From Micavibrio sp. (lineage in GTDB: Bacteria; Pseudomonadota; Alphaproteobacteria; Micavibrionales; UBA2020): a DNA stretch of 64,000 bases. Positions 44,188-53,296 of the stretch are shown piece by piece. The notes beneath the pieces were generated by a model. The model saw nothing but the letters and a program-made list of their open reading frames with translations, made no database searches and was not told the origin of the DNA. Position 1 is the stretch's first letter. Every line of letters begins with the position of its first letter. A program made the position numbers and the translations under genes. The stretch is from the NCBI GenBank assembly GCA_028283745.1, contig JAPWJZ010000001.1:62001-126000 (forward strand), given 5' to 3'.

Positions 44188-45384
44188 ATGACTTTCGAAC
44201 CCGAATTTTCCCGCCCGATCTCCGTTGAGGGCATTACGCCCGATAAAGAGCGCACCGAAACACTTGAGGCAAATGCCAAGGAATGCGCGGCACTGGCCGA
44301 GCGTTTTGACCTGCGCAGCCTATCGGATTTCAAAACCGTCATGAAGCTGCGCCGCGTTGGCGGCGGCACCCTGCGCGTTGAAGGTATTTTGTCGGCTGAC
44401 GTCGTGCAGACATGCGTCGTATCGCTGCAGGAAGTGCATGCGCATATCGACGGCAAGTTTGAAACCTACTTCACGGAAGAATCGCTGGACCTGCCCGAAG
44501 AAATCGACCTGATGCTGGACGACGGCGAAAGCTCCCCCGAAATGATCACCAACGGTCATGTGGACCTTGGCGAGGTTGCGGCGCAATACCTGTCGCTGAA
44601 CCTTGACCCGTATCCGCGCGCGCCGGGCGTGAGCCTTGCAGCCCAGCTGGCCGAAATTGGCGGTGAAGTGCGTAACAGCCCGTTTGAAATGCTGCAGGCC
44701 GCCGCCGAACAGCAGGCGTTGATGCCGTCTGTGGAAGAGGGCGGCCCGAACCGCATTAAAATCATCCCCCGCCGCGAAAAAGAGCCGCGGATGCCAAAGC
44801 CGCGCCTGACCGCCGTTCCCGCGCCTGAAGCTTCCGTCGCGCTTATGGCGAAAGTGCTGCAGCCGACCGAAAGCCGCATGGCGCGCCTGAAGTGGTACCC
44901 GCCCATTGCCCCCGTGCATGAAGCCGCTCTTGCCAGCGTTGCCGCCAATAACCCCGCCGCGCCCGCCGCCGAAGTAAAGGCCGCAAAGAAGTCCGCGCCG
45001 AAAAAAGCAGCAGAGAAGAAGCCCGCCGCCAAAAAAAGCGCGGCTAAAAAATCAGCGGCCAAAAAACCTGTCGCTAAAAAAGCGCCGGCAAAAACTGCCA
45101 AAAAAGCAGGGGTTAAAAAAGCCGCCAAGAAAACGGCCAAAAAAGCTGTGAAGAAAGCGGTTAAAAAGGTCGCTAAAAAAGCCGTGAAGAAGCCGCTGCC
45201 GAAAAAAGCCAAAGCCACGGCCAAAAAGGCCGCTGCCCGCAAGGCGCCCGCGAAGAAGCTGGCGAGGAAACCGGCCAAGAAGATGGCCAAAAAAACGGCG
45301 AAGAAAACCGCCGTAAAAACGGTCAAAAAAGCCGTTAAAAAAGCAGCAACTAAAAAGCTGAAAAAGAAGACAAAAGCTAGATAA
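44188..45384 (+). CDS. YceD (DUF177) domain protein with long Lys/Ala H1-like tail
   Basis: A 398-residue protein. The first 180 residues are a YceD/DUF177 domain: F-S-R-P-I-S-V-E-G-I near the start, a conserved C-V-V-S-L-Q-E-V-H, and V-D-L-G-E-V-A-A-Q-Y-L-S-L-N-L-D-P-Y-P-R-A-P-G. YceD is encoded next to rpmF and linked to 23S rRNA or ribosome assembly. After a linker (about 195-260), about 135 residues consist almost only of Lys, Ala, Pro, Val and Thr (for example A-A-K-K-S-A-A-K-K-P-V), like histone H1 C-termini. Such a tail is unusual for YceD. The frame is intact to the stop at 45384. Confidence 0.85.
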   Translation: MTFEPEFSRPISVEGITPDKERTETLEANAKECAALAERFDLRSLSDFKTVMKLRRVGGGTLRVEGILSADVVQTCVVSLQEVHAHIDGKFETYFTEESLDLPEEIDLMLDDGESSPEMITNGHVDLGEVAAQYLSLNLDPYPRAPGVSLAAQLAEIGGEVRNSPFEMLQAAAEQQALMPSVEEGGPNRIKIIPRREKEPRMPKPRLTAVPAPEASVALMAKVLQPTESRMARLKWYPPIAPVHEAALASVAANNPAAPAAEVKAAKKSAPKKAAEKKPAAKKSAAKKSAAKKPVAKKAPAKTAKKAGVKKAAKKTAKKAVKKAVKKVAKKAVKKPLPKKAKATAKKAAARKAPAKKLARKPAKKMAKKTAKKTAVKTVKKAVKKAATKKLKKKTKAR

Positions 45385-45473
45385 ATCAATGCTATCTGCC
45401 CCGCGGCCATGGGGCGGGCCGGTGTTTTCGCTTGAATAGTTGCGAAAAAACGGTACGTTCAGGCGAATTTTCC

Positions 45474-45524
45474 TTGCCTCATCGGGAAGTTTTGTTTATG
45501 TAATAAGCCCTTATGGTGAGGCAA
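45474..45524 (+). promoter_or_regulatory. Inverted repeat in the rpmF leader
   Basis: TTGCCTCA (45474-45481) and TGAGGCAA (45517-45524) are perfectly complementary, with a 35-nt interval, about 35 bp before the rpmF ATG. It may be a leader hairpin or a regulator site. No conserved ribosomal-protein leader is recognised. Confidence 0.35.
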
Positions 45525-45559
45525 AAGGGCCAACCAACAGAAAAAAGAGTTTTATAGCC

Positions 45560-45736
45560 ATGGCTGTTCCGAAGAAGAAAACCTCCAAATCCCGCCGCGA
45601 TATGCGCCGTGCGCACCACGCGCTGAAAAACCCGTCTGTCGTTGAAGACAAGCACACGGGCGAAATGGTCCGTCCGCACCACGTCTGCCGCAAGACCGGC
45701 ATGTACAAAGGCCAGCAAGTTATCGACGTTGATTAA
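45560..45736 (+). CDS. rpmF: 50S ribosomal protein L32
   Basis: A 58-residue L32: [20 protein letters not shown] is the family N-terminus. The [10 protein letters not shown] strand and V-C-R-K-T-G form the C-terminal part. The usual start ATG 45560 is used; an open frame extends upstream but lacks support. It follows the YceD gene and precedes plsX and fabH, the common bacterial block. Confidence 0.97.
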   Translation: MAVPKKKTSKSRRDMRRAHHALKNPSVVEDKHTGEMVRPHHVCRKTGMYKGQQVIDVD

Positions 45737-45795
45737 TCCTGACGGATTGATCACAGCGCTGTGTTCATTCCTGCAATAGCGGGAGCGGGGACATT

Positions 45796-46887
45796 TTGAC
45801 AAACCAACTGGTTATATCGCTTGACGGCATGGGTGGCGACAAGGCTCCCCATATCGTCGTCGAAGGCGCGCATCTGGCGCGTGAAAAATACCCGAACGTC
45901 AAATTCATCATTTACGGCAACGAGGCGGAAATCCGCCCGTTGATGGCGAAGTACCAGGGCCTTGATACGGTCATGGAGCTGCGCCACACGCCCGACCGCG
46001 TTACCAGCCACGACAAACCCGTGCAGGCGCTGCGGCAGGGGCGCAATTCCAGCATGCGCCTTGCGATTGACGCCGTTGCCAACGGCGACGCGCAGGCCGT
46101 CGTTTCCGCGGGCAATACCGGCGCGCTGATGGCGATGGCGAAATTTTCCCTCAAAGTCATGGCGGGCATTCACCGCCCCGCAATCGCCACCTACCTGCCG
46201 ACGCGCGTGAAGGGCCACGGCGCCGTCATGCTCGACCTTGGCGCGAACGCCGAATGCAGCCCGCAAAACCTGCTGGAATTCGCGGTGCTTGGCGGCGTTT
46301 TCTCGCGCGAGGCGTTAAAGATTGCCGAGCCGCGCATCGCGCTGCTCAACATCGGCTCCGAAGCCATGAAGGGCGACGAACTGGTGCAGGCCGCCGCCGA
46401 AGTGTTCTCAAACGCGCCCATGCCCGGAAAATACGTCGGCTTCGCGGAAGGCGATGAAATCTTAAGCGGCGATTTCGACGTCGTTGTGACCGACGGCTTC
46501 ACCGGCAACGTGACGCTGAAAACAATCGAAGGCACCGCCAAGCTCATCAAGCACATGATGAAGGAAGCGCTGAAGTCATCGTGGCTGGTCAAGCTGGGCA
46601 TGGTTATTGCCGCGCCCGGCCTTGCCATTTGCTACAGCGCGCTCAAAGTATTCTCGCAGCGCATCGACCCCCGTTATTACAACGGCGCCAGCCTGCTGGG
46701 CCTGAAAGGCATCTGCATTAAAAGCCACGGCAGCACGGATAGTATTGGTTTTGGCAACGCCATCGGCGTCGGCATCGAGCTTGCCGCCAATAACTTCGCC
46801 GCCAAGGTTGAAGCAGAGCTTCATAAAATGGGCCTTGATGTGGCGCTTGAAGAAATTGCCGCGCAACCAGAACAGGGAGCCGCCTGA
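45796..46887 (+). CDS. plsX: Phosphate acyltransferase PlsX
   Basis: A 363-residue enzyme that makes acyl-phosphate from acyl-ACP for phospholipid synthesis. [12 protein letters not shown] is the PlsX N-terminus, and [17 protein letters not shown] and D-G-F-T-G-N-V are conserved. The start is TTG 45796, after GGGAGCGGGG. The stop overlaps the fabH ATG by one base (TGATG), so the genes are translationally coupled. Confidence 0.95.
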   Translation: MTNQLVISLDGMGGDKAPHIVVEGAHLAREKYPNVKFIIYGNEAEIRPLMAKYQGLDTVMELRHTPDRVTSHDKPVQALRQGRNSSMRLAIDAVANGDAQAVVSAGNTGALMAMAKFSLKVMAGIHRPAIATYLPTRVKGHGAVMLDLGANAECSPQNLLEFAVLGGVFSREALKIAEPRIALLNIGSEAMKGDELVQAAAEVFSNAPMPGKYVGFAEGDEILSGDFDVVVTDGFTGNVTLKTIEGTAKLIKHMMKEALKSSWLVKLGMVIAAPGLAICYSALKVFSQRIDPRYYNGASLLGLKGICIKSHGSTDSIGFGNAIGVGIELAANNFAAKVEAELHKMGLDVALEEIAAQPEQGAA

Positions 46888-47864
46888 TGCGTCGTTCCGT
46901 CATGCTCAGCTGCGGGTCGTACCTGCCGGAAAAAGTCCTCACGAATGAGGAGATGGCAAAGATTGTTGATACGTCGGCTGAATGGATCGAGCAGCGCACG
47001 GGCATTAAAAAGCGCCACGTCGCAGCGCCCGGCCAGAAAACGTCGGATCTTGCCACCGCCGCTGCCATGAAGGCGCTGAAGGCCGCGAATTTGCAGGGCT
47101 CGGACATTGACCTTATCGTGCTAGCCACGACCTCGCCGGACAATACCTTCCCCGCAACCGCCGTGACCGTGCAGGACAATATCGGCATGGGCGGCAAGGG
47201 CTTCGCTTTTGATATTCAAGCGGTATGTTCAGGTTTCATCTATGCGCTCGCCACCGCCGACAACTTCATCAAGGCAGGGCAGGCGAAACGTGCGCTGGTA
47301 ATTGGCGCTGAACATTTTACCAACCTGCTCGACTGGACGGACCGCACCACCTGCGTGCTGTTCGGCGACGGGGCTGGGGCTGTTATTCTTGAAGCCAGCG
47401 ACGATGGCAAGGGCACCAAGGAAGACCGCGGCATTCTGTCGACCCACCTGCATTCCGAAGGGGCATTGCGCAACCTGCTATACGTGGATGGCGGCCCGTC
47501 ATCCACCCGCACCGTCGGCCATGTGAAGATGAACGGCAAGGAAGTTTTCCGCCATGCCGTCACCCGCATGAGCGAGGCGATTGTGGAGGCCATGCAGGCC
47601 AATAAAGTGACGGCGGAAGACGTGCGCTGGCTCGTCCCGCACCAGGCCAACAAGCGCATTATCGATGCCACCGCTGAAAAGCTGCATCTCACGCCCGAAA
47701 AGGTCGTGGTGACGGTGCAGGACCACGGAAATACCTCCGCCGCCAGCATTCCGCTGGCCCTTTCGACCGCAGTTGAAGACGGGCGAATCCAGCGCGGGGA
47801 CTTGATTCTCATGGAAGCGATGGGTGGCGGGCTCACTTGGGGCGCTGCGCTGGCACGCTGGTAA
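46887..47864 (+). CDS. fabH: 3-oxoacyl-ACP synthase III FabH
   Basis: A 325-residue enzyme that starts fatty-acid synthesis by condensing acetyl-CoA with malonyl-ACP. The Cys-His-Asn triad is C114 (A-V-C-S-G-F-I), H252 (V-P-H-Q-A-N-K-R) and N282 (D-H-G-N-T-S-A-A). ATG 46887 overlaps the plsX stop. It complements FabA, FabB and FabI encoded at 23-26 kb. Length and motifs are normal. Confidence 0.96.
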   Translation: MRRSVMLSCGSYLPEKVLTNEEMAKIVDTSAEWIEQRTGIKKRHVAAPGQKTSDLATAAAMKALKAANLQGSDIDLIVLATTSPDNTFPATAVTVQDNIGMGGKGFAFDIQAVCSGFIYALATADNFIKAGQAKRALVIGAEHFTNLLDWTDRTTCVLFGDGAGAVILEASDDGKGTKEDRGILSTHLHSEGALRNLLYVDGGPSSTRTVGHVKMNGKEVFRHAVTRMSEAIVEAMQANKVTAEDVRWLVPHQANKRIIDATAEKLHLTPEKVVVTVQDHGNTSAASIPLALSTAVEDGRIQRGDLILMEAMGGGLTWGAALARW

Positions 47865-48024
47865 AAAAAACTATCCACAGGCGCGACTCTGCCCAAACCC
47901 CTATTTCGCTCGATTCTCCTGTTTTTGCATTTACTGTAACTATCCGACTCAACTCTTTGTATTGACTAACGAATTGTGAATCGGTACCGTTAATATCAGA
48001 ACGGACAAATGAGGTGTCAATCCA

Positions 48025-48333
48025 ATGAGCAACAGCCAAACGATTACCCGCGCAGACTTAAGCCAAGCCGTCTACGAACAGGTCGGCCTTTCCCGCAACG
48101 AGTCTGCGGATCTTGTCGAGACAGTCCTTGAGGAAGTATGCAAGGCACTGGAACGCGGCGAGATGGTGAAAATCTCCTCCTTCGGCACCTTCCAGGTCCG
48201 CAGCAAACGCCAGCGCATCGGCCGCAACCCCAAGACCGGGGAAGAAGTGCCAATCCTGCCGCGCCGCGTCCTGACTTTCCGCGCCAGCAACGTTCTTAAA
48301 GAACGGATCAATAAAGACGAAACCGCCGAATAA
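48025..48333 (+). CDS. ihfA: Integration host factor subunit alpha
   Basis: A 102-residue DNA-bending nucleoid protein. [11 protein letters not shown] is the start, and [11 protein letters not shown] ... [10 protein letters not shown] is the DNA-intercalating arm with its proline. It pairs with IHF-beta, encoded elsewhere. A 160-bp upstream gap contains a TTGACT at about 47971 with only a poor -10, suggesting its own promoter. The MerR gene follows after 40 bp. Confidence 0.94.
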   Translation: MSNSQTITRADLSQAVYEQVGLSRNESADLVETVLEEVCKALERGEMVKISSFGTFQVRSKRQRIGRNPKTGEEVPILPRRVLTFRASNVLKERINKDETAE

Positions 48334-48373
48334 TCCTGTTATCGAAGCAACAGTATTTAGGACATCATCGTAA

Positions 48374-48868
48374 ATGACCACGAACAACCAATCGCCGTTG
48401 AAGCCCGAAGTGCAACCTGGTGTCAGCCTGCCTGACAGCCAGACGCAGAACCTGCCCAACCGCCGCCCGATGAAATCGAAAGTGTCGCCGCAGAAATCTG
48501 CCGGCGCTTTCCGTACCATCTCTGAAGTAGCGGATGATTTGAAGGTCGAGCAGCACGTGCTGCGCTTCTGGGAAACCAAATTCAGCCAGATCAAGCCGCT
48601 CAAGCGTGGCGGCGGCCGCCGCTACTACCGCCCGGAAGATGTGGAGCTGCTGAAAAATATCCACCACCTTCTGTATCAGGAAGGCTACACCATTAAAGGC
48701 GTGCAAAAACTGCTCAGCGCCAACCGCGGCAACCTCAACGCCCGCGTTCAGGGTGACGAAGCGGCCCCGGCTGCTGAAGCCCCCATCACCAAAGCCGTCC
48801 GCAAGAACAAGGACGAGCTGCAGTCGATGCTGGACGAGCTGAAATCCATGCGCAAGCTTATTGGTTAA
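48374..48868 (+). CDS. MerR family transcriptional regulator
   Basis: A 164-residue regulator with an N-terminal extension of 43 residues and a MerR-type winged helix at about 46-113: [22 protein letters not shown], and [16 protein letters not shown] basic C-terminal helix follows. No metal-binding cysteines are seen, so it is not a typical metal sensor. This gene after ihfA is standard in alphaproteobacteria; its target is unknown. Confidence 0.9.
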   Translation: MTTNNQSPLKPEVQPGVSLPDSQTQNLPNRRPMKSKVSPQKSAGAFRTISEVADDLKVEQHVLRFWETKFSQIKPLKRGGGRRYYRPEDVELLKNIHHLLYQEGYTIKGVQKLLSANRGNLNARVQGDEAAPAAEAPITKAVRKNKDELQSMLDELKSMRKLIG

Positions 48869-48882
48869 GCTTTAAGATATTC

Positions 48883-48917
48883 AAAAAAAGCCCCGGTTCA
48901 CGCCGGGGCTTTTTTTA
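48883..48917 (+). terminator. Bidirectional terminator after the MerR gene
   Basis: AAAAAAAGCCCCGG (48883-48896) pairs with CCGGGGCTTTTTTT around a 6-base loop. The A and T tracts serve the plus-strand block ending at the MerR gene and the minus-strand gene 48921-49583. Confidence 0.92.
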
Positions 48918-48920
48918 TGC

Positions 48921-49583
48921 CTAAAGGGTGGCGTTGTGCGCGGGGCGGCGGGCAATGTCCATGCGCAGTACAATCACGTCGGCGGTCGTCTTAAAACCAA
49001 CCAGTAGCAGCACGCCCCAGATGCGGTCATCCGCCAGCATGGCCAGCAGCAGGCCGAAAAACCCGGCAAGAAACAGAATGCCAAGGTGGCCATACGCCTC
49101 CAGCACCGGTTTTTGCACATCGCCTTCATATTGCCGCTGCGGCAGAAACCGCAGGAAGAAATCCGCCGCGCGGAAACTTCCCGCCACCGCGAGCAATAGC
49201 GGGAAGTTGATGTGCGCCAGTACCATTTCCATCGGCACCAGCGGGCTGGTCAGCTTGCGCGTCGCTTCCCCCGCCGGCAGGAATGACCCGACCAGAAAGC
49301 ACGTCATCACCATGAAAAACCCGAAGTGCAGCGGCAGCAGAAAGACGGCGCAAAGGGCGGTAAACGCCGCGCGCCCGCCGCGCCGCAACAGTCGCCAGCC
49401 AATCACGCATGAAACCTTGAGCAGCGCGGCAAGGCCGAAGGCGATAACTTCCACCCAGTAAAACGCCATGACCGCAAACGGCATGCCGTGCCCGGCCAGC
49501 ACAAAGCCCAGCGGCAACAGGTTAAAGACAAGAAGCAGGAGGAGGCGGATGAAGGGCGGCGCGTGAAAAGCGTTCAGCTGCAT
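48921..49583 (-). CDS. DUF6498-like membrane protein
   Basis: About 220 residues with six or seven membrane segments. F-Y-W-V-E-V-I-A-F-G-L in the second segment, L-P-L-H-F-G-F-F-M in the middle, and V-G-F-K-T-T-A-D-V-I-V-L near the end recall the DUF6498 family. The assignment is tentative. The start is uncertain: ATG 49583 (M-Q-L-N-A-F-H) gives a natural hydrophobic start; ATG 49634 is further upstream. It shares the terminator with the MerR gene. Confidence 0.6.
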   Translation of the reverse strand: MQLNAFHAPPFIRLLLLLVFNLLPLGFVLAGHGMPFAVMAFYWVEVIAFGLAALLKVSCVIGWRLLRRGGRAAFTALCAVFLLPLHFGFFMVMTCFLVGSFLPAGEATRKLTSPLVPMEMVLAHINFPLLLAVAGSFRAADFFLRFLPQRQYEGDVQKPVLEAYGHLGILFLAGFFGLLLAMLADDRIWGVLLLVGFKTTADVIVLRMDIARRPAHNATL

Positions 49584-49778
49584 AGCTTGATTATAACAGA
49601 ACTTGCGGCACTTCAGTGTAAACGTGCCGGCCACCTGCCATTAATGCCTGCAATTTCAAGCTTTTGTGCAATATGCGGGCTTTTTCGCGAATGCGCCGAT
49701 TATCTTTGCATGTGGGGAATGGCTTTGCTATATTCCCGCAGTCTATCCGCCCAAGCCTAATCCCAAGGATAGCCACGT

Positions 49779-49855
49779 CGGACTGTAGCGCAGCCTGGTA
49801 GCGCACTTGCATGGGGTGCAAGGGGTCGAAGGTTCAAATCCTTTCAGTCCGACCA
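49779..49855 (+). tRNA. tRNA-Pro (anticodon GGG)
   Basis: A full cloverleaf: acceptor CGGACTG pairs with CAGTCCG, the anticodon stem CTTGC/GCAAG flanks loop ATGGGGT (anticodon GGG), the T-arm includes GGTTCAAATCC, and A-CCA is encoded. Its last 12 bases overlap, antisense, the end of the minus-strand gene 49844-50362. Confidence 0.97.
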
Positions 49856-50362
49856 TTTCTCTACGTCTCTTCGTCTTTTGTCCGCCATGGCGGCTTTTAT
49901 TTCCTTGATGATGAAATCGCCGATGTTGTCCAGCCCTTGGAAATAGTTCATCACGCCCCTGTCGTCTTCGACGTGGTGATAGGCGCCGTCTTTGTAGACA
50001 AGCTTATACTCAAGGTCAAAAGTATACTTCCTCGGCATACACCCGAGCAGTAAACCCTTCGGTTCGTCGTCATCAATGCCGCGGTTGAGATAGAGCGAGT
50101 CATCCAGGAGAAAAAGATCATCCAGATTGCCTGTGCCGTGCAAACCGCACAGGCCGTATATTTCGAAATAAGGGCCTTTGCAGCCGCCAAACTTGCGCAG
50201 TAAATACATAAAATCGACGGGCAGGTGCGGCAGTTTCGCCGCGTCGAGAATGTTGTTGAGGCGTTCAATATCTTCATTTGAGACAGGCGGCGCAAACTCG
50301 GTTTTGCCCTCGGCGTTTTGGAGCGCTTTAAACGCCGCATCGACTTTTTCAAAAATGTTCAA
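49844..50362 (-). CDS. SMI1/KNR4 (SUKH)-like protein
   Basis: A 172-residue soluble protein. Conserved features of the SMI1/KNR4 (SUKH) superfamily are visible: L-P-V-D-F-M-Y-L-L-R-K-F-G-G (49-62) followed by F-E-I-Y-G, then N-L-D-D-L-F-L-L-D and the strand/loop pattern to W at the end. Members include immunity proteins of toxin systems; some are housekeeping. No toxin gene is adjacent. The last three codons and stop lie antisense to the 3' end of tRNA-Pro. Starts at ATG 50362. Confidence 0.75.
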   Translation of the reverse strand: MNIFEKVDAAFKALQNAEGKTEFAPPVSNEDIERLNNILDAAKLPHLPVDFMYLLRKFGGCKGPYFEIYGLCGLHGTGNLDDLFLLDDSLYLNRGIDDDEPKGLLLGCMPRKYTFDLEYKLVYKDGAYHHVEDDRGVMNYFQGLDNIGDFIIKEIKAAMADKRRRDVEKWSD

Positions 50363-50482
50363 GTTTCGCCCCCGGCCGTATGCGGATGGTCAATTTTCAC
50401 CGCGGACCATGGTTTGAGTCAAGCCACGGCTTCAGCTGCGGTTTGTATTGAAGACTTTGCGGGAAAGTCTTATAAAAATCAT

Positions 50483-50698
50483 ATGTCCGACGAAAAAATT
50501 ACCCGTCTTGAAGAAGCGCTGATGTACCAGGAGGAGCAGATCAACACGCTCCATGAAATGGTCACGCGCCAGTGGGACGAGATTGATATGCTGAAAAAGC
50601 ATATCCGCGAGCTGCAGGGCACCGTCGCCGAAGTCACCGAAAACCAGACCCTTTCCACTGCCGAACAAAGCGCCCGCGACAAACCGCCGCATTATTAA
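50483..50698 (+). CDS. slyX: SlyX family protein
   Basis: A 71-residue coiled-coil protein: I-T-R-L-E-E-A-L-M-Y-Q-E-E-Q-I-N-T-L-H with R-Q-W-D-E-I-D-M-L is the SlyX pattern, and it ends D-K-P-P-H-Y as SlyX does. The role is unclear in all bacteria. ATG 50483 is the family start; an open frame upstream is not coding. No clear ribosome site is seen (GGGAAAG at about 50461). Confidence 0.85.
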   Translation: MSDEKITRLEEALMYQEEQINTLHEMVTRQWDEIDMLKKHIRELQGTVAEVTENQTLSTAEQSARDKPPHY

Positions 50699-50786
50699 GA
50701 GTCTGTACGCCGTTTTAATTTGACATAATTAATTCGATCCGCTAAAGTGGCGGTCATTTTATTTGTGCATTTAAGAGGGTGTTTTG

Positions 50787-51932
50787 ATGACGTATACGAC
50801 GGGCGAGGGTGCTTTAGCGGCCGATATGGGCCATACGAGCAATACGGCAAACAGTGCGGCGGCCGGTTTTTTCAAGCGGCATGGCACGCTGATTTTGCTG
50901 CTTGCGATTGGGGCCGGCATTCTTTGCACCTTCTGGTTCGGCTCGCGTTATCCGGCGCTGCTCAAAAAGGTCGATGACCTGCCGACGTATCACCCGCATT
51001 CTTTCGTCTATTCATCCGAGCTGATGACTCTATCGGCGGATGATGCCTTGTGGCGGCGCGTGCTGGCAACTTTCGTGAACTGGGTATGGTCCATGCGCAT
51101 TGGCATGACTTTCGGCCTGTCCATGGGCGCGTTGCTGCACACACTGTTCCAGATTTTCCCGCTGAAGGCGACGAACAGCGTTTACCTCAATACGCTGAAG
51201 GGTATTTTTGTCGGCGTGCCTGCGGGCGTTTGCGTCAACTGCGCGGTGCCGGTGGCGTGCGGTATTACACGCGCGAAAAGCAAGGTTGAAACCGCGCTGG
51301 GCTTTATGCTCAGCTCGCCCACGCTGAATATCATCGTTGTTTCCATGATTATCACGGCATTCCCGTGGCAATTCGCCGTCGTGCATTTCGGCCTTGTCGC
51401 CGTGGTGCTGCTGGGCGTGCTGCCGCTGATGGTGAAGTATATGCACAATGACGCAACGCCAATTCCCGCGTCGATGCCCGCGCCGATTATGGGGGATATT
51501 CCGCTGCCGCGCCTGTCGCCGAAAGAGGCGCTCAAGGCCTATGGCATGAACCTGTGGAAGCTGGTGAAGACCGCCGTGCCGATGATGCTGTGCGGCGCTA
51601 TTTTTAGCGCGGTTGCGGTGCAGGTTATTCCGTTCGATGCGCTGTTCGCCCATGTCGGCTTTATGCAGGTGGCGGCAACCAGCATGATTTCAACGCTGCT
51701 ACCCGCGCCAATTGCGATGGAGGTGCTGGTGGCGCACCATTTGTACCTGACGCAGGTGCCGGCGGCTTATGTGGCGCTGTTCCTGTCGACGCTTGGCAGC
51801 TACAGCATTCTGCCGATGATTTACCTCTGGCGCGAAGTTTCCCGCAAGCTGGCGGTGGGGCTTTATGCGGCGTTTGTCACGCTGGGCATTGCGGCGGCGT
51901 ATATTCTGCAGGCCTTGCTGGCGGCGGCGTAA
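50787..51932 (+). CDS. UPF0718/DUF318 family permease
   Basis: A 381-residue membrane protein with about eight segments. The N-C-A-V-P-V-A-C-G-I-T-R block after segment 3, S-P-T-L-N-I-I-V-V-S and P-A-P-I-A-M-E-V-L-V near segment 7 match the UPF0718 permease family (relatives include ArsP/YraQ). The cysteines of the C-V-N-C and A-C-G motif could carry an oxyanion or organometal. ATG 50787 follows AGAGGG; a TTG at 50784 is adjacent. Substrate unknown. Confidence 0.8.
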   Translation: MTYTTGEGALAADMGHTSNTANSAAAGFFKRHGTLILLLAIGAGILCTFWFGSRYPALLKKVDDLPTYHPHSFVYSSELMTLSADDALWRRVLATFVNWVWSMRIGMTFGLSMGALLHTLFQIFPLKATNSVYLNTLKGIFVGVPAGVCVNCAVPVACGITRAKSKVETALGFMLSSPTLNIIVVSMIITAFPWQFAVVHFGLVAVVLLGVLPLMVKYMHNDATPIPASMPAPIMGDIPLPRLSPKEALKAYGMNLWKLVKTAVPMMLCGAIFSAVAVQVIPFDALFAHVGFMQVAATSMISTLLPAPIAMEVLVAHHLYLTQVPAAYVALFLSTLGSYSILPMIYLWREVSRKLAVGLYAAFVTLGIAAAYILQALLAAA

Positions 51933-51960
51933 AAGCGGCGAAACGGTCTGCGGAAGGCAA

Positions 51961-52017
51961 TCAATAACAAATAGTTAACAATTTGTGATTGATGTTTACA
52001 TAATTTATAGGTATAAT
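51961..52017 (+). promoter_or_regulatory. Promoter and inverted-repeat operator of the M48 gene
   Basis: TCAATAACAAAT (51961-51972) and ATTTGTGATTGA (51981-51992) form a 12-bp inverted repeat with one mismatch and an 8-bp spacer. A -35-like TTGATG (51989-51994), 17-bp spacer and a perfect TATAAT (52012-52017) follow, so the repeat overlaps the -35. This is a good candidate for repressor control of the protease gene. Confidence 0.55.
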
Positions 52018-52051
52018 TCTGACCAGTTCAAACAAACGGGGTGGAATAACC

Positions 52052-53296
52052 ATGGCGCTTTACACAGTCAGAAACGTGCTGAGCGTGGCGACACATTACA
52101 CCGCCACCGGTTTGCTTCTGGCGGGCAGTATCGCGCTGGGGTCGCCATGGGTTCTTGGCGCTTCTGCGGTGCTGGTGGGGGGCATTTCAGTGCTCAGCGT
52201 CGCAACACAGCGCAAGTTTCTGGAAGAGGGGTTGGTGCGCCAGCCCGAAAGCTCCGAATATTCGCCCAACCTTGGCAAGATCGCGCAGGAACTTTACAGC
52301 AAGACCGGCCTGAAGGCCGCTGATTATCCGATCTATGATTTCCGCGCCGATGAGGAAAAAGAAAAAGCGGCCACCGCTGCCGCTGAAGCTGCCGGCAAGC
52401 CCGAAAGCAAAATGAAGAAGGCCTTCCGCGAAATGTCGAAGAAAGCCTTCGACAAAATGGGACAGACGCACAACGCCGCCGCCATGAACTTCGGCAAACC
52501 CGTCATCATGGTGTCGACCCCGCTGCTGAAGCTGCTGAACGACGAAGAAGAAAAAGCCGTGCTGGCGCATGAATTTGTGCATGCTGCCGCACGCCACAAC
52601 TACCTTGGCCTGCCGCACAACCTTATTGCGGGCGTCGCCACGCTCAGCAACGGTTTGACAAGCCTTGGCGCGGCCTTTGCCACAGGCTTTACGGGGGTTG
52701 CCGCATCTGTCGGCGCGCGCATTGCCACGTCGTACCTTTTCAACAAAGCGACCGACAGCAAAAAAGAACTGAGCGCGGATGACTTGTTCCTGACGCCCGC
52801 GCAAAAACACAAGAAGCTTGTGCTTGACCGTACGCTGAAAGTCATCAACGCGGTTGTCGGCACGGCGGTTTATACGTACTTCAGCCACGCTTACCTTGGC
52901 ATCTATGCCGCAACAAAAGCGCTGTCGCTGGCGGGCAAGGTGCTGGTCGGCAGCTTCAGCCGCAGCATGGAATACCAGGCAGACCGCGGCGCGGTGAAGC
53001 TGGGTGCGAACCCGCTGGCGCTTGTCACGTCGCTGCGCAAAATGAAACTGGTGCAGGAGCGCAGCGTTGAAGCCGCGCTTGGCGAAAAATTGCCGGAGAA
53101 GGGCGCGCTGACCAAAGCATGGGCGAAGCTCACGGCATCGCACCCGACGGTGGAAGCGCGCGTAAAGAGGCTGTGCAAAATTGCCGCAAAAAGCGGCTTT
53201 ACGCCGGATCAAATCAAGGCCGCCGCAAACGACACGCTGGTGGTTGCCGCCGAGCACAACATGTCACCGCGCGTGGTAATGGGCCTCATGCGCTAA
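52052..53296 (+). CDS. M48 family metallopeptidase
   Basis: A 414-residue HtpX/M48-type protease. The zinc motif is H173-E-F-V-H177, with E307 in M-E-Y-Q-A-D as third ligand. Two hydrophobic segments near residues 14-50 suggest a membrane anchor, and others lie around 190-230 and 265-295. A charged Lys/Ala loop (100-130) precedes the catalytic region. Such proteases remove damaged membrane proteins. ATG 52052 follows a consensus promoter with an inverted repeat. Monocistronic. Confidence 0.87.
   Translation: MALYTVRNVLSVATHYTATGLLLAGSIALGSPWVLGASAVLVGGISVLSVATQRKFLEEGLVRQPESSEYSPNLGKIAQELYSKTGLKAADYPIYDFRADEEKEKAATAAAEAAGKPESKMKKAFREMSKKAFDKMGQTHNAAAMNFGKPVIMVSTPLLKLLNDEEEKAVLAHEFVHAAARHNYLGLPHNLIAGVATLSNGLTSLGAAFATGFTGVAASVGARIATSYLFNKATDSKKELSADDLFLTPAQKHKKLVLDRTLKVINAVVGTAVYTYFSHAYLGIYAATKALSLAGKVLVGSFSRSMEYQADRGAVKLGANPLALVTSLRKMKLVQERSVEAALGEKLPEKGALTKAWAKLTASHPTVEARVKRLCKIAAKSGFTPDQIKAAANDTLVVAAEHNMSPRVVMGLMR

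Noticed and set aside
44980-45370. Lys/Ala repeat DNA as a tandem repeat element or CRISPR
   Set aside because: It is an intact reading frame coding for the YceD protein tail, with irregular period.
49779-50700. An integrated genetic element at tRNA-Pro
   Set aside because: No integrase gene or direct repeat of the tRNA 3' end is visible in the window. The overlap with the SMI1/KNR4-like gene is kept only as a lead.
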